DNA of 64,000 bases, taken from Acidobacteriota bacterium (GTDB lineage: Bacteria; Acidobacteriota; Terriglobia; UBA7540). Positions 28,785-36,968 of this stretch are shown in pieces; within the stretch, counting starts at the first letter, position 1; the number at the start of each line of letters is the position of its first letter. Made by a program: the position numbers and the translations under genes. The notes under the pieces were generated by a model that worked only from the letters and a program-made list of their open reading frames with translations, did not search any database and was not told the origin of the DNA. The stretch spans positions 1 through 64,000 of the forward strand of contig SCRD01000007.1 in NCBI GenBank assembly GCA_004298155.1, read 5' to 3'.

Positions 28785-29675
28785 TTGACCAAAACCGTCC
28801 AAGCCCGCGCTTTTGCCAAGATCAACGTCGGACTCAAGGTTCTGGCCAGGCGCGCCGACGGGTTCCATGAAATTCGCACCATCTATCAGACGGTCGGGCT
28901 CGCTGACGGCTTGGAGGTCACCATTTACACCAGACGGAAAGGCATCCGGCTGGAGTGCGACCACCCGGAGCTCACCTCGGCGAGAGACAACCTGGTTTAT
29001 CGTGCCGCCAGGCTCTGGCAAGATGATTGTGGCTTTAGAGGCGGCATCAGCGTCAGACTCGAAAAGAGAATTCCGATGGGCGCGGGGCTGGGCGGTGGGA
29101 GCAGCGACGCAGCAGTCACTCTTCTGGCGCTGGAAAGCCTGACTGGGAATCAACTTGGCCTCTCGGCCCGTCTGGAATTGGCCGCAAAACTCGGGTCAGA
29201 CGTTCCCCTGTTCCTTCTGGGCGGCCGCGTGCTGGGCTGCGGGCGGGGCGAGGAGGTTTATCCTCTCACTGACCTTCCGGTGCGTCATTGCCTGATTGCG
29301 TTCCCCGGGTTTTCTGTCTCCACGGCGGAAGCCTATGGTGCGCTGGATTTACGGTTGACGGAGCAGGGGGAAGACCGTAGAATTAAGTCTTTGGGCAAGT
29401 GGTCACCTTTTCCTCTGGAAGTGTGGGGACCGGCCGAAAACGATTTTGAAGGGTTCGTTTTCGCGAGGTGGCCTGAGCTGGCAAAAGTAAAGCGCCAGCT
29501 TATCCGGGCCGGGGCCGAAACAGCCTCCTTGACGGGTAGCGGTTCAGCGCTATACGCCGTCTATGAATCTGCCCAACAATTAAATCGAGCTGAAAGCAGG
29601 ATACCCGCTGGATGGAAGGTGTTCAAGGTTCGCACCCTTCCTCGCGCGGCCTATCGACGGCAGCTTTTCCTTTGA
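28785..29675 (+). CDS. ispE: 4-diphosphocytidyl-2-C-methyl-D-erythritol kinase
   Basis: GHMP-family kinase of the non-mevalonate (MEP) isoprenoid pathway; phosphorylates CDP-methylerythritol. The 296-residue length fits. The N-terminus ARAFAKINVGLKVLARRADGFHEI is diagnostic, the ATP loop is RIPMGAGLGGGSSDAA, and a C-terminal GHMP motif reads ASLTGSGSALYAVY. The only suitable start codon is TTG at 28785, without a clear ribosome site, so the exact start is uncertain. tRNA-Gln and prs follow, a common order in bacteria (ispE-prs-rplY-pth). Confidence 0.95.
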   Translation: MTKTVQARAFAKINVGLKVLARRADGFHEIRTIYQTVGLADGLEVTIYTRRKGIRLECDHPELTSARDNLVYRAARLWQDDCGFRGGISVRLEKRIPMGAGLGGGSSDAAVTLLALESLTGNQLGLSARLELAAKLGSDVPLFLLGGRVLGCGRGEEVYPLTDLPVRHCLIAFPGFSVSTAEAYGALDLRLTEQGEDRRIKSLGKWSPFPLEVWGPAENDFEGFVFARWPELAKVKRQLIRAGAETASLTGSGSALYAVYESAQQLNRAESRIPAGWKVFKVRTLPRAAYRRQLFL

Positions 29676-29779
29676 TGAAGTGGATGTGAAACAGGCCGTT
29701 TGTTTCGCTCCCGGATGCCGGGAGGGCCCGCATCGGGAGAAACTTGAATGAGCTTCCTTTCTTTTTTTGGCCGGGGTAC

Positions 29780-29853
29780 TGGGAGGTCGTCCAGTGGTAG
29801 GACACATGCCTTTGGAGCATGGAACCCTGGTTCGAATCCAGGCCTCCCAGCCA
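29780..29853 (+). tRNA. tRNA-Gln (anticodon UUG)
   Basis: A 74-base cloverleaf with encoded CCA. Acceptor stem TGGGAGG (29780-29786) pairs with CCTCCCA (29843-29849), discriminator G and CCA at 29851-29853. The anticodon arm is CATGC-CTTTGGA-GCATG, giving anticodon TTG after the invariant T33. The T arm is CCTGG-TTCGAAT-CCAGG. The first U1-A72 pair is typical of glutamine tRNAs. It sits between ispE and prs. Confidence 0.95.
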
Positions 29854-29888
29854 GATTCAGAATTTGACGAGAATTAAGGATAGACGCG

Positions 29889-30842
29889 ATGGCTGACCGA
29901 ATTCATCACGCGTTGAAAATTCTGACAGGGAATGCACACCCGGTGCTGGCGCGGGAAATTTGTCAGCACCTGCGCGTCCCCCTCGCGCGTATGAACGTCA
30001 GCCGGTTTCCTGACGGGGAAGTACGGCTCCAAATCAAGGAAAACGTTCGCGGTGCAGACGTCTTTGTGGTGCAGCCGACCTGCCGGCCCGTGAATGACAA
30101 CCTGGTTGAGCTGTTGGTTATTCTTGACGCTCTGCGGCGCGCTTCCGCTTACCGGATTACGGCGGTGATGCCGTATTATGGTTATGCCCGGCAGGACCGC
30201 AAAGACCGGCCGCGCGTCCCCATCTCCGCCAAACTGGTGGCAGACCTGCTGACCTCTGCGGGCGCCAACCGGATATTGGCCCTCGACCTGCACGCTGGGC
30301 AGATTCAGGGTTATTTCGATATTCCCGTCGATCACCTCTACGCAACGCCGGTTACGGTGAACTACTTCCGAAAGCTGCGGCTGAAGAACCTTGTAGTGGT
30401 TTCGCCGGACACGGGCGGAGTGGAACGGGCCAGGGCTTTCGCCAAACGGTTGAAGGTGCCTCTGGCCATCATTGATAAGCGCCGGGAAGATGCGGACGTC
30501 GTCGAGATGTTCAACGTGATTGGCGAAGTTGATGGGAAATCCTGTTTGATCATTGATGACATGATTACGACGGGCGGCACGCTCGCGAAAGGCGCAAAGG
30601 CCTTGAAGGCCAAGGGTGCGACCCGTGTTCTAGCCTGCTGCACTCATGGGGTTTTTGCAGGAAACGCGATCGGTAACATCAAAGATTCGCCGCTCGAACA
30701 GGTAGTAGCCACCAATTCGATTCCGCTGCTGCCGGAGGCCCAGGCGTGCGATCGCATCAAGGTTTTGAGTGTGGCAAATCTGCTGGCAGACGCCATCAAA
30801 TCAATCTATCAGGAAACATCGGTGAGTAAGCTGTTTATCTAG
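29889..30842 (+). CDS. prs: Ribose-phosphate pyrophosphokinase (PRPP synthetase)
   Basis: Makes phosphoribosyl pyrophosphate from ribose-5-phosphate and ATP, feeding purine, pyrimidine, histidine and NAD synthesis. The 317-residue length is typical. Visible motifs are FPDGEVRLQIKENVRGADVF, the flexible ATP loop region VMPYYGYARQDRKDRPR, the metal site ILALDLHAGQIQGYF, VSPDTGGVERAR, and the PRPP loop CLIIDDMITTGGTL. The product is a substrate of the histidine operon further downstream. It starts the prs-rplY-pth-rpsF-rpsR-rplI run, all on the plus strand. Confidence 0.97.
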   Translation: MADRIHHALKILTGNAHPVLAREICQHLRVPLARMNVSRFPDGEVRLQIKENVRGADVFVVQPTCRPVNDNLVELLVILDALRRASAYRITAVMPYYGYARQDRKDRPRVPISAKLVADLLTSAGANRILALDLHAGQIQGYFDIPVDHLYATPVTVNYFRKLRLKNLVVVSPDTGGVERARAFAKRLKVPLAIIDKRREDADVVEMFNVIGEVDGKSCLIIDDMITTGGTLAKGAKALKAKGATRVLACCTHGVFAGNAIGNIKDSPLEQVVATNSIPLLPEAQACDRIKVLSVANLLADAIKSIYQETSVSKLFI

Positions 30843-30899
30843 GCACTCAGCCGGGAGGTTTGCGTCTGATATTTGCAATGTATCGAGGTGTAATCAACT

Positions 30900-31619
30900 A
30901 TGGCTGAGATTTTTACTGTTCACGCTGAGGCGCGCGAAACGTTCGGCAAGAACGCCGCCAGGCGACTTCGGCATTTGGGTCGCATTCCCGCCGTCGTGTA
31001 CGGCAGCGGAGGCCCTTCTGTTTCGGTCACCGTCGACCCCAAAGCGATCGTTCGCATTCTGCATTCCGAGGCTGGCCATAACGCCATCTTCACTCTGCAG
31101 ATTCCGGAGAAAGCGCCTGCCCGCGTCATGCTGCGCGACTGGCAGTGGGAGCCCATCAAGGGCGGCCTGATGCATGTTGACATGGTCCGGATTGCGCGCG
31201 ATGAGAAATTGCGGGTGCGGGTACCGATCCGGATTACGGGCGAGCCCCAGGGGGTGAAAATCCAGGGCGGCGTGCTGGAGTTCATACTGCGCGAAGTGGA
31301 AGTTGAGTGCCTGCCGGACGATATCCCGGAGCACATCACCCTGGATGTGTCTGACCTGGTAATCGGGCGCCAGCTTCGCGTTTCTGACCTGCCCGTGGCG
31401 GCGGGCGTTAAAGTGGTGGCTGAGCCTGGACGCGTTGTCGTACATGTCGTCACGCCGAAGGCCGAGGTTGAGCCTACTGTGGAGGCAGTGGCGGCTGAGG
31501 CAGCACCTGCCGAGCCCGAACTGATCCGCAAGCGCAAGCCTGAGGAAGAAGAAAGTGCTGAGGAAGCAAAGGAAGTAAAGGAAGATAAGGAAAAAAGGGA
31601 GAAGAAGGAAAAGAAGTAG
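30900..31619 (+). CDS. rplY: 50S ribosomal protein L25 (CTC form) with charged tail
   Basis: Binds 5S rRNA in the large subunit. Residues 1-95 are the L25 domain (RETFGKNAARRLRHLGRIPAVVYG, then a beta barrel), residues about 96-185 the TL5/CTC C-terminal domain (LPDDIPEHITLDVSDLVIG). The last 50 residues are low-complexity Glu/Lys-rich sequence beyond the usual end. At 239 residues it is longer than most CTC proteins (about 200). The stop is almost immediately followed by the pth gene region, as in many bacteria. Confidence 0.95.
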   Translation: MAEIFTVHAEARETFGKNAARRLRHLGRIPAVVYGSGGPSVSVTVDPKAIVRILHSEAGHNAIFTLQIPEKAPARVMLRDWQWEPIKGGLMHVDMVRIARDEKLRVRVPIRITGEPQGVKIQGGVLEFILREVEVECLPDDIPEHITLDVSDLVIGRQLRVSDLPVAAGVKVVAEPGRVVVHVVTPKAEVEPTVEAVAAEAAPAEPELIRKRKPEEEESAEEAKEVKEDKEKREKKEKK

Positions 31620-31670
31620 TTGCAGCGATTGCCGGCGTCCGCTGGCACAGAAGGGAATGGAAGAAGCGGG

Positions 31671-32252
31671 GTGAAACTGATTGTGGGACTGGGAAACCCC
31701 GGGTACGAGTACCATTTAACGCCCCACAATCTGGGGTTTATGGCTGTTGACCGCCTGGCGGAAATCTGCAGGGCCGAGTTCTCGCGACGCGAAGCACGCG
31801 CGAAGGTTGCTCCGACCCGGTTTCACGGCGAGCAGGTGATTCTGGCGAAGCCCCAGACGTTCATGAACCTGAGCGGAGCTTCTGTTTCGGGCCTATTGCG
31901 GAACCTGGATGTTCCCGTGGAGGATTTGATCGTTCTCGTTGACGATGTCAATCTGCCATTGGGCACCGTGCGGGTTCGTTCGAAGGGCAGTGCGGGCGGC
32001 CACAATGGGCTGAAGTCGGTAATCGGCGCCCTGGAGACGGAACACTTTACGCGGATACGAATGGGGGCGGGACCTGGCAATCCGGCGGAGGATCTGGTCA
32101 CCCACGTCCTTTCTCCTTTCTGTGAAAAAGATCAGGAAATGGTGGCGGGGATGGTCGATCGGACCGTAGAGGCGATTCGAGTCATCCTGAAAGAAGGCGT
32201 GGAGAAAGCGATGAACCTTTTCAATCGAAAGGTTCAAGCAGAGGAGCAGTGA
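31671..32252 (+). CDS. pth: Peptidyl-tRNA hydrolase
   Basis: Releases peptides from peptidyl-tRNAs that drop off the ribosome. The GTG at 31671 gives the canonical start VKLIVGLGNPGYEY and 193 residues, the usual size; a longer frame from a TTG at 31620 adds a non-conserved leader. The catalytic His lies in PHNLGFMAVD, the substrate-binding Asn in TFMNLSG, and the Asp in VDDVNLPLG, with GGHNGLKSV and RMGAGP further on. It ends 6 bases before rpsF, so translation is probably coupled. Confidence 0.95.
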   Translation: MKLIVGLGNPGYEYHLTPHNLGFMAVDRLAEICRAEFSRREARAKVAPTRFHGEQVILAKPQTFMNLSGASVSGLLRNLDVPVEDLIVLVDDVNLPLGTVRVRSKGSAGGHNGLKSVIGALETEHFTRIRMGAGPGNPAEDLVTHVLSPFCEKDQEMVAGMVDRTVEAIRVILKEGVEKAMNLFNRKVQAEEQ

Positions 32253-32258
32253 GAATTT

Positions 32259-32654
32259 ATGGCGAAATATGAAATGATGTTTATCGCTCGGACGGATGTT
32301 CCCGAGGAGGAAATCGACAAGCTGACCGCGCAGATGGACGCAGTGGTTTCAGGCGCCGGTGGGAAGACCGAAAAGATCGACAAGATGGGTCGCCGAAGGC
32401 TTGCTTACCGTGTGAAGAAACAGCGCGAGGGTTTTTATATCCTGTTTACCTTTGAAGGGAACGGCGACACCGTGCGGGAATTTGAGCGGAGGCTGAAGGT
32501 TACCGATTCCGTAATCAAGTTCCTGACCGTGCGTGTTGACGGGCGCGTGAAGGCGGCGGAAGCGAAACCTTCGCCGGACCGTCACGCAGCGCCGGCACCC
32601 GCCCCCGCCCCTTCCGAAGCCCCGTCCGGGACGGAAACGGCATCTCAGAATTAA
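32259..32654 (+). CDS. rpsF: 30S ribosomal protein S6
   Basis: Small-subunit protein that pairs with S18 on the platform. Residues 1-95 are the ferredoxin-like S6 fold (YEMMFIARTDVPEEEIDK, MGRRRLAYRVKKQREGFYIL, FERRLKVTDSVIKFLTVRVD). The last 30 residues are a Pro/Ala-rich tail, as in several other bacteria. GAGGAG inside the end of pth serves as ribosome site. Confidence 0.96.
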   Translation: MAKYEMMFIARTDVPEEEIDKLTAQMDAVVSGAGGKTEKIDKMGRRRLAYRVKKQREGFYILFTFEGNGDTVREFERRLKVTDSVIKFLTVRVDGRVKAAEAKPSPDRHAAPAPAPAPSEAPSGTETASQN

Positions 32655-32669
32655 GGGAGAGTAGCATCT

Positions 32670-32966
32670 ATGGCATATGATCGATCAAAGTCGGCAGAAG
32701 GAAGTGGCGGAAGACGTCCGGCAGGTCCCGGAGGGCCAGGACGGCGGCAATACTTCCGTCGGCGCAAGGTCTGCAAGTTCTGCGTGGAGAAGATTGCTTT
32801 TATCGACTACAAGGACCTCAGGATGATCGGGCAGTTTGTTGCGGAGCGGGGTAAAATTCTTCCACGCCGGTTGACGGGGACCTGCTCGCCGCACCAGCGG
32901 GAGCTGACCCGGGCCATCAAGCAGGCACGCAATATCGCGCTGCTTCCTTTCGCAGCGGAGGTTTAA
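32670..32966 (+). CDS. rpsR: 30S ribosomal protein S18
   Basis: Small-subunit protein of 98 residues that forms a dimer with S6. After a Gly/Pro/Arg-rich leader of about 30 residues come the S18 signatures [40 protein letters not shown] and [13 protein letters not shown]. The CKFC pair marks the zinc-binding type. It follows rpsF by 15 bases; the ssb gene often found between them is absent. Confidence 0.97.
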   Translation: MAYDRSKSAEGSGGRRPAGPGGPGRRQYFRRRKVCKFCVEKIAFIDYKDLRMIGQFVAERGKILPRRLTGTCSPHQRELTRAIKQARNIALLPFAAEV

Positions 32967-33049
32967 CTTTCTTCCCGCCGGTTGAAGGCACGGCTGAAAG
33001 GTTGCGTGAGGATCGACAGCGAAAAACTTTGTATTGAAAGAGGCAGGAT

Positions 33050-33625
33050 ATGGAAGTCATTCTTCTTGATAATGTTGAAACGCTCGGATCGCGCGGCCAG
33101 ATCGTCAAGGTGGCAAACGGCTACGGCCGGAATTATCTGCTGCCGAGAAAGATGGCGATCGCTGCAACCCCGCAGAACCGTAAGTGGATTGAGCAGCAAA
33201 GAGCGCGCTTCCTGAAGCTGGAAGCCAGGGAGCGGGGTGAATCCGAAGAGCTCGCCAAGTTGATGGAAGGCGTCACCGTCGTCGCGACGCGCCGTTCCGG
33301 CGAAAAGGGGCAGCTTTTCGGTTCCGTCACTGCCATAGACATCGAGGAAGGTCTTGCAGCCCAAGGCTACAAGATCAGCCGGCGCAAGATCCATCTGGGC
33401 AGCCCTCTGAAGTCCATTGGAGAGTTTGACGTTCCCGTCAGGCTGCACCGCGACGTTACCATTACGGTGAAAGTACGGGTGGAAACGGAAGGCGAGCCCG
33501 AAGTCAACCCGGAAAGCGAAGTCAATGCTGAAGCCGCCGCGGCTCAGCCCGCTGACGCGCCCGGGGCCGACGCTGACGCCAAAGCTGAAGCTGAAAGCGG
33601 CGAAACTGCTCCAAAATCTGAGTAA
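33050..33625 (+). CDS. rplI: 50S ribosomal protein L9 with acidic tail
   Basis: Large-subunit protein that bridges to the neighbouring ribosome. The N-domain MEVILLDNVETLGSRGQIV, the NGYGRNYLLPRKMAIAAT signature and the C-domain (GEKGQLFGSVTAIDIEEGL) are all present in residues 1-147. The last 45 residues are an Ala/Glu/Asp-rich extension absent from E. coli L9. GAGGCAGG precedes the ATG. It closes the ribosomal run before dnaB, which has its own promoter. Confidence 0.96.
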   Translation: MEVILLDNVETLGSRGQIVKVANGYGRNYLLPRKMAIAATPQNRKWIEQQRARFLKLEARERGESEELAKLMEGVTVVATRRSGEKGQLFGSVTAIDIEEGLAAQGYKISRRKIHLGSPLKSIGEFDVPVRLHRDVTITVKVRVETEGEPEVNPESEVNAEAAAAQPADAPGADADAKAEAESGETAPKSE

Positions 33626-33711
33626 CTGCTGATCCTCTTGCTATCCTGGCATTGCTGGAATTTTTTGTCAGAAGCCCGGTCACGAGAGTGGTTTTTGTTT
33701 TTCCCCCGCGC

Positions 33712-33720
33712 TGGTATAAT
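33712..33720 (+). promoter_or_regulatory. Extended -10 promoter of dnaB
   Basis: TGGTATAAT, a perfect extended -10 (TGn plus TATAAT), lies 32 bases before the ATG of dnaB; the region upstream is T-rich with no strong -35. Confidence 0.6.
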
Positions 33721-33752
33721 CTGCTCATTCGACATCTTTGGATTCGATCTCC

Positions 33753-35117
33753 ATGGCAAGCACTACCGTCAGCGAGAAAGCCTTTCCCCACAACCTTGAA
33801 GCCGAACGCGCATTGCTGGGCTCCATCCTGCTGGACAACGGCGTCTTGAATCAGGTCCTGGAAATTATCGATTTAAACGACTTCTTCTCAGATGGGCACC
33901 GTACCATCTTTGAAAAGATGCTGCTGCTTTCTGAGAAGAGCCGGACCATAGACCTGGTGACGCTTTCCGAAGACCTTTCGCGCGAGGGGATGCTGGAGAA
34001 AGTGGGCGGGGCCGGATATCTGGCCGCGCTGACGGACGGGATTCCGATCGGCGTCTCAGCCAGCATTGATGAGTATTCGCGCATTATCAAAGAGAAATCG
34101 CTGGTCCGGCGGCTTATCAACGCCTCAAACAATGTCATCACCCGATGCTTTGAGGGGGTTGATGATCCCGAAACGCTGATCGACCTGGCCCAGGGACAGA
34201 TTTTTGAAATTGCCGAGAAAAGAACACAATCCGGCTTCCTTGATATCCGCCAGATTGTTAAGACAAGTTTTGGAGACCTTGACAAGCTGCTCGACCGGGG
34301 CCATCGTGTCACCGGGATTGAGACCGGATTCGTCGAGCTGGACAACATGACCTCCGGGTTCCAGCCTGGCGAGTTAATCGTTCTTGCCGCGCGGCCTTCG
34401 CTGGGAAAGACAGCCCTGTGCTTGAACATTGCTGCGCACGCCTGCATCAATTGCGGAAAGAAAGTCGGCATCTTCTCGCTCGAAATGAGCAAGGAGTCGC
34501 TTGCACTCCGGCTGCTCTGCTCAGAGGCGCGCATCGACAGCCACAAGCTGCGGACCGGTTTCACCACTCGCGAGGACTGGCCCAAAATGACACAGGCGCT
34601 TGGCCGCCTGGCGGAAGCGCCGCTCTATATTGAAGACACACCGGCCTTGAGCATCATGCAGATTCGTGCCAAGGCGCGAAGGCTGAAGGCCGAAAAGGGT
34701 TTGGACATGGTGATTATTGATTACCTTCAGCTTGCCACCGGGCACGGACGCTATGAAAACCGCACCCAGGAAGTCAGCTATATTTCGCGCGGGCTCAAGA
34801 GCATTGCTAAGGAGCTGAATGTACCCGTCGTGGCCCTTTCGCAGCTGAGCCGCGCCCCTGAGCAGCGCCCGGGACAGAAACCGATGCTTTCTGACCTGCG
34901 TGAATCTGGCTCCATTGAGCAGGATGCCGACGTCGTGATCTTTATCTTTCGCGAGCGCCGGTCAAACGAAGACAGCGAGGAGATTGCCGGAGAAGAAACC
35001 AAGCTCATCATCGGAAAACAACGCAACGGGCCTACTGGAGAAATCCCAATCGTTTTCATTAAGTCATATGTCCGTTTTGAAAATATGGCTACGGGCCGCG
35101 AAGACGAATCCTATTAG
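33753..35117 (+). CDS. dnaB: Replicative DNA helicase DnaB
   Basis: Hexameric helicase that unwinds DNA at the replication fork. The ATG at 33753 fits the promoter at 33712-33720; an in-frame TTG at 33738 is the alternative. The N-terminal primase-interacting domain begins PHNLEAERALLGSILLD, the RecA-like domain has Walker A ARPSLGKTALCLN, FSLEMSKESLALRLLC, Walker B MVIIDYLQLATG and the arginine finger region LRESGSIEQDADVVIF. At 454 residues it is normal, with no intein or insertion. Order rpsF-rpsR-rplI-dnaB is conserved in many bacteria. Confidence 0.97.
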   Translation: MASTTVSEKAFPHNLEAERALLGSILLDNGVLNQVLEIIDLNDFFSDGHRTIFEKMLLLSEKSRTIDLVTLSEDLSREGMLEKVGGAGYLAALTDGIPIGVSASIDEYSRIIKEKSLVRRLINASNNVITRCFEGVDDPETLIDLAQGQIFEIAEKRTQSGFLDIRQIVKTSFGDLDKLLDRGHRVTGIETGFVELDNMTSGFQPGELIVLAARPSLGKTALCLNIAAHACINCGKKVGIFSLEMSKESLALRLLCSEARIDSHKLRTGFTTREDWPKMTQALGRLAEAPLYIEDTPALSIMQIRAKARRLKAEKGLDMVIIDYLQLATGHGRYENRTQEVSYISRGLKSIAKELNVPVVALSQLSRAPEQRPGQKPMLSDLRESGSIEQDADVVIFIFRERRSNEDSEEIAGEETKLIIGKQRNGPTGEIPIVFIKSYVRFENMATGREDESY

Positions 35118-35179
35118 CTTTCTTTCTAAGTCAACGCTCACTTCGTCTTGGCAGGAAGCTCCTTGAAGAAGAGAGAAGA

Positions 35180-35701
35180 ATGATGAAAGAGCCGTGGTGG
35201 TTGCGAGTGATCGGCTTGGCGGCCCTCCTTTCTGCCGTTGCGCTTGTGGTGAGAATCGCCATTTACCCCGGCCTCTTCAGGATGCCGTCGATGCTGCCTT
35301 TCCTGGTGGCGTGGACGATTGTGACCGTTGGATTATTCGTGGCCTGGGTGATGATCAGAGGGATGATTTGGGTAGCAAACCGCAGTGCACGGGCGCAGGC
35401 GGCGATAACGTGCGATGTGCTAGCTGAGCTGGTGAAGAGGATGCAGATGCTGACAGGAACTGCTCCGGAGGCGCCTGAAAGCGGTGCCTGGGAAAATCCC
35501 CCAACTGGTATTATCTGCGACACGTGCGGCCGGCCCAATGCCATGCTGCATTGCGAGAAGCACAAAGCGACCCTTTGCTTTCCGTGTACCGGAAAGCATG
35601 ACGCAGAAGACTGCTCGTACATAGCCGCTGACCGCTTTGTTCAGGGACCGCAGAGGCAGACCAGGCAAACGAAGACCCTGGGCAAACTGCTTGGAATATG
35701 A
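35180..35701 (+). CDS. Membrane protein with Cys/His-rich zinc-finger-like tail
   Basis: Hypothetical protein of 173 residues. Two membrane helices are visible at about residues 8-30 and 38-62, followed by an amphipathic helix. The C-terminal segment (about 112-150) has the pattern CDTCGRPNAMLHCEKHKATL then CFPCTGKHDAEDC, i.e. a B-box-like arrangement of seven Cys and three His that could hold two zinc ions. B-box-like fingers are rare in bacteria but known in small membrane-associated proteins. AAGAGAG precedes the ATG. Placed between dnaB and alr; function unknown. Confidence 0.7.
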   Translation: MMKEPWWLRVIGLAALLSAVALVVRIAIYPGLFRMPSMLPFLVAWTIVTVGLFVAWVMIRGMIWVANRSARAQAAITCDVLAELVKRMQMLTGTAPEAPESGAWENPPTGIICDTCGRPNAMLHCEKHKATLCFPCTGKHDAEDCSYIAADRFVQGPQRQTRQTKTLGKLLGI

Positions 35702-35813
35702 TTCTCCTTTTCACCCAGACCGGGACTGCCCCGGGAGAATCGTTGAATTGGCCCAATCCCCAGAGAGGGACCAACTTTTGAGTGATCGTGCTATCGGGGC
35801 TTTATAACGCCGA

Positions 35814-36968
35814 GTGAAAACAAACACCCAAAACCTGTTGCGGCCAACCTGGGCGGAAATCTCGCTTCCCAGACTCCGCAGGAATTTTGATTATGTGCGG
35901 CGTGTGGCAGGCCTGCGCCGTGTGATGGCGGTAGTGAAGGCCGATGCATACGGGCACGGCGCCGTAACGATTGCCAAAACGCTGGCGGCCGCCGGCGCCG
36001 AGTGGTTCGGCGTAGCCACCGTGGAGGAAGCCCTCGAGCTGCGTGCCGCCGGCATCGAACAGCCGGTCCTGCTGCTGGGCGGGCTTTACATGAGCGACCC
36101 GGCACACCTGATCGAGTATCGGCTGACCCCAACACTGTCTTCCACGGCCCGCCTCGACACTTATTCCGAGTGCGCACGGCGCTTTGGCAAGCCGATTGGG
36201 TTCCACCTGAAAGTTGATACGGGAATGGGTCGCCTGGGGCTGCCGCCAGACCGTCTGCAGGTCTTCGTGGACCACTACCGCGAGCTTCCCGGCCTCGACA
36301 TGAAAGGCCTGTTTACGCACCTTGCTTCCGCCGAAGACCTGGTTGCGTCGCAGACGGAAGACCAGGCTGCAAGCTTCAAAAAAGTGGTGCGCCAGGTGCG
36401 CGAGCTTGGCATCAATCCCGAATGGTTGCACGTGGCGAACAGCGCCGCGCTGGTGGCGGGCTGGCCTCTTACGGAAAACATGGTGCGTGTTGGCGCGCTT
36501 CTTTACGGCTATTGCCTCCCACTGATGCTGCCGCCCGGCAGGCAAGGACCGGAGCTGCCGCAAGTTGAGCCGATCCTCACGCTAAAGTCGCGCGTCGTCT
36601 TTTTAAAGGATGTTCCCAGCGGCACTCCGCTCGGTTATGGAGCGGCTTTCCACACGCGGCGCCGCTCGCGCATCGCCACGGCGCCGGTTGGTTATGCTGA
36701 CGGATTGAGCCGCGCCCTTTCCAACCGCGGCAGGGCGATCGTGCGCGGCCGCGTCGCCCGAATTGTGGGCAACATCAGCATGGACCTCACGCTGCTGGAC
36801 GTGACGGACGTTCCGGGGGTGGACATCGGCGATGAGATCATCCTGCTGGGCCAGTCGGACCACTGCTCGATTACGGCGCTTGAAATCGCCGACCTGGTGG
36901 GTACGGTCCCTTATGAAATTCTTTGCTCGATCGGCAAGCGCGTCCCGCGCATCTATCTGGATTCCTGA
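35814..36968 (+). CDS. alr: Alanine racemase
   Basis: PLP enzyme making D-alanine for peptidoglycan. Residues about 30-50 hold the PLP lysine in MAVVKADAYGHG; the barrel continues with FGVATVEEALELRAAGI and HLKVDTGMGRLGL. The C-terminal beta domain carries the catalytic Tyr in GYGAAF and the RGRVARIVGNISMDL signature. GTG start at 35814, without a clear ribosome site. The 3' end overlaps the convergent glycosidase-like gene by 16 bases. Confidence 0.95.
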   Translation: MKTNTQNLLRPTWAEISLPRLRRNFDYVRRVAGLRRVMAVVKADAYGHGAVTIAKTLAAAGAEWFGVATVEEALELRAAGIEQPVLLLGGLYMSDPAHLIEYRLTPTLSSTARLDTYSECARRFGKPIGFHLKVDTGMGRLGLPPDRLQVFVDHYRELPGLDMKGLFTHLASAEDLVASQTEDQAASFKKVVRQVRELGINPEWLHVANSAALVAGWPLTENMVRVGALLYGYCLPLMLPPGRQGPELPQVEPILTLKSRVVFLKDVPSGTPLGYGAAFHTRRRSRIATAPVGYADGLSRALSNRGRAIVRGRVARIVGNISMDLTLLDVTDVPGVDIGDEIILLGQSDHCSITALEIADLVGTVPYEILCSIGKRVPRIYLDS

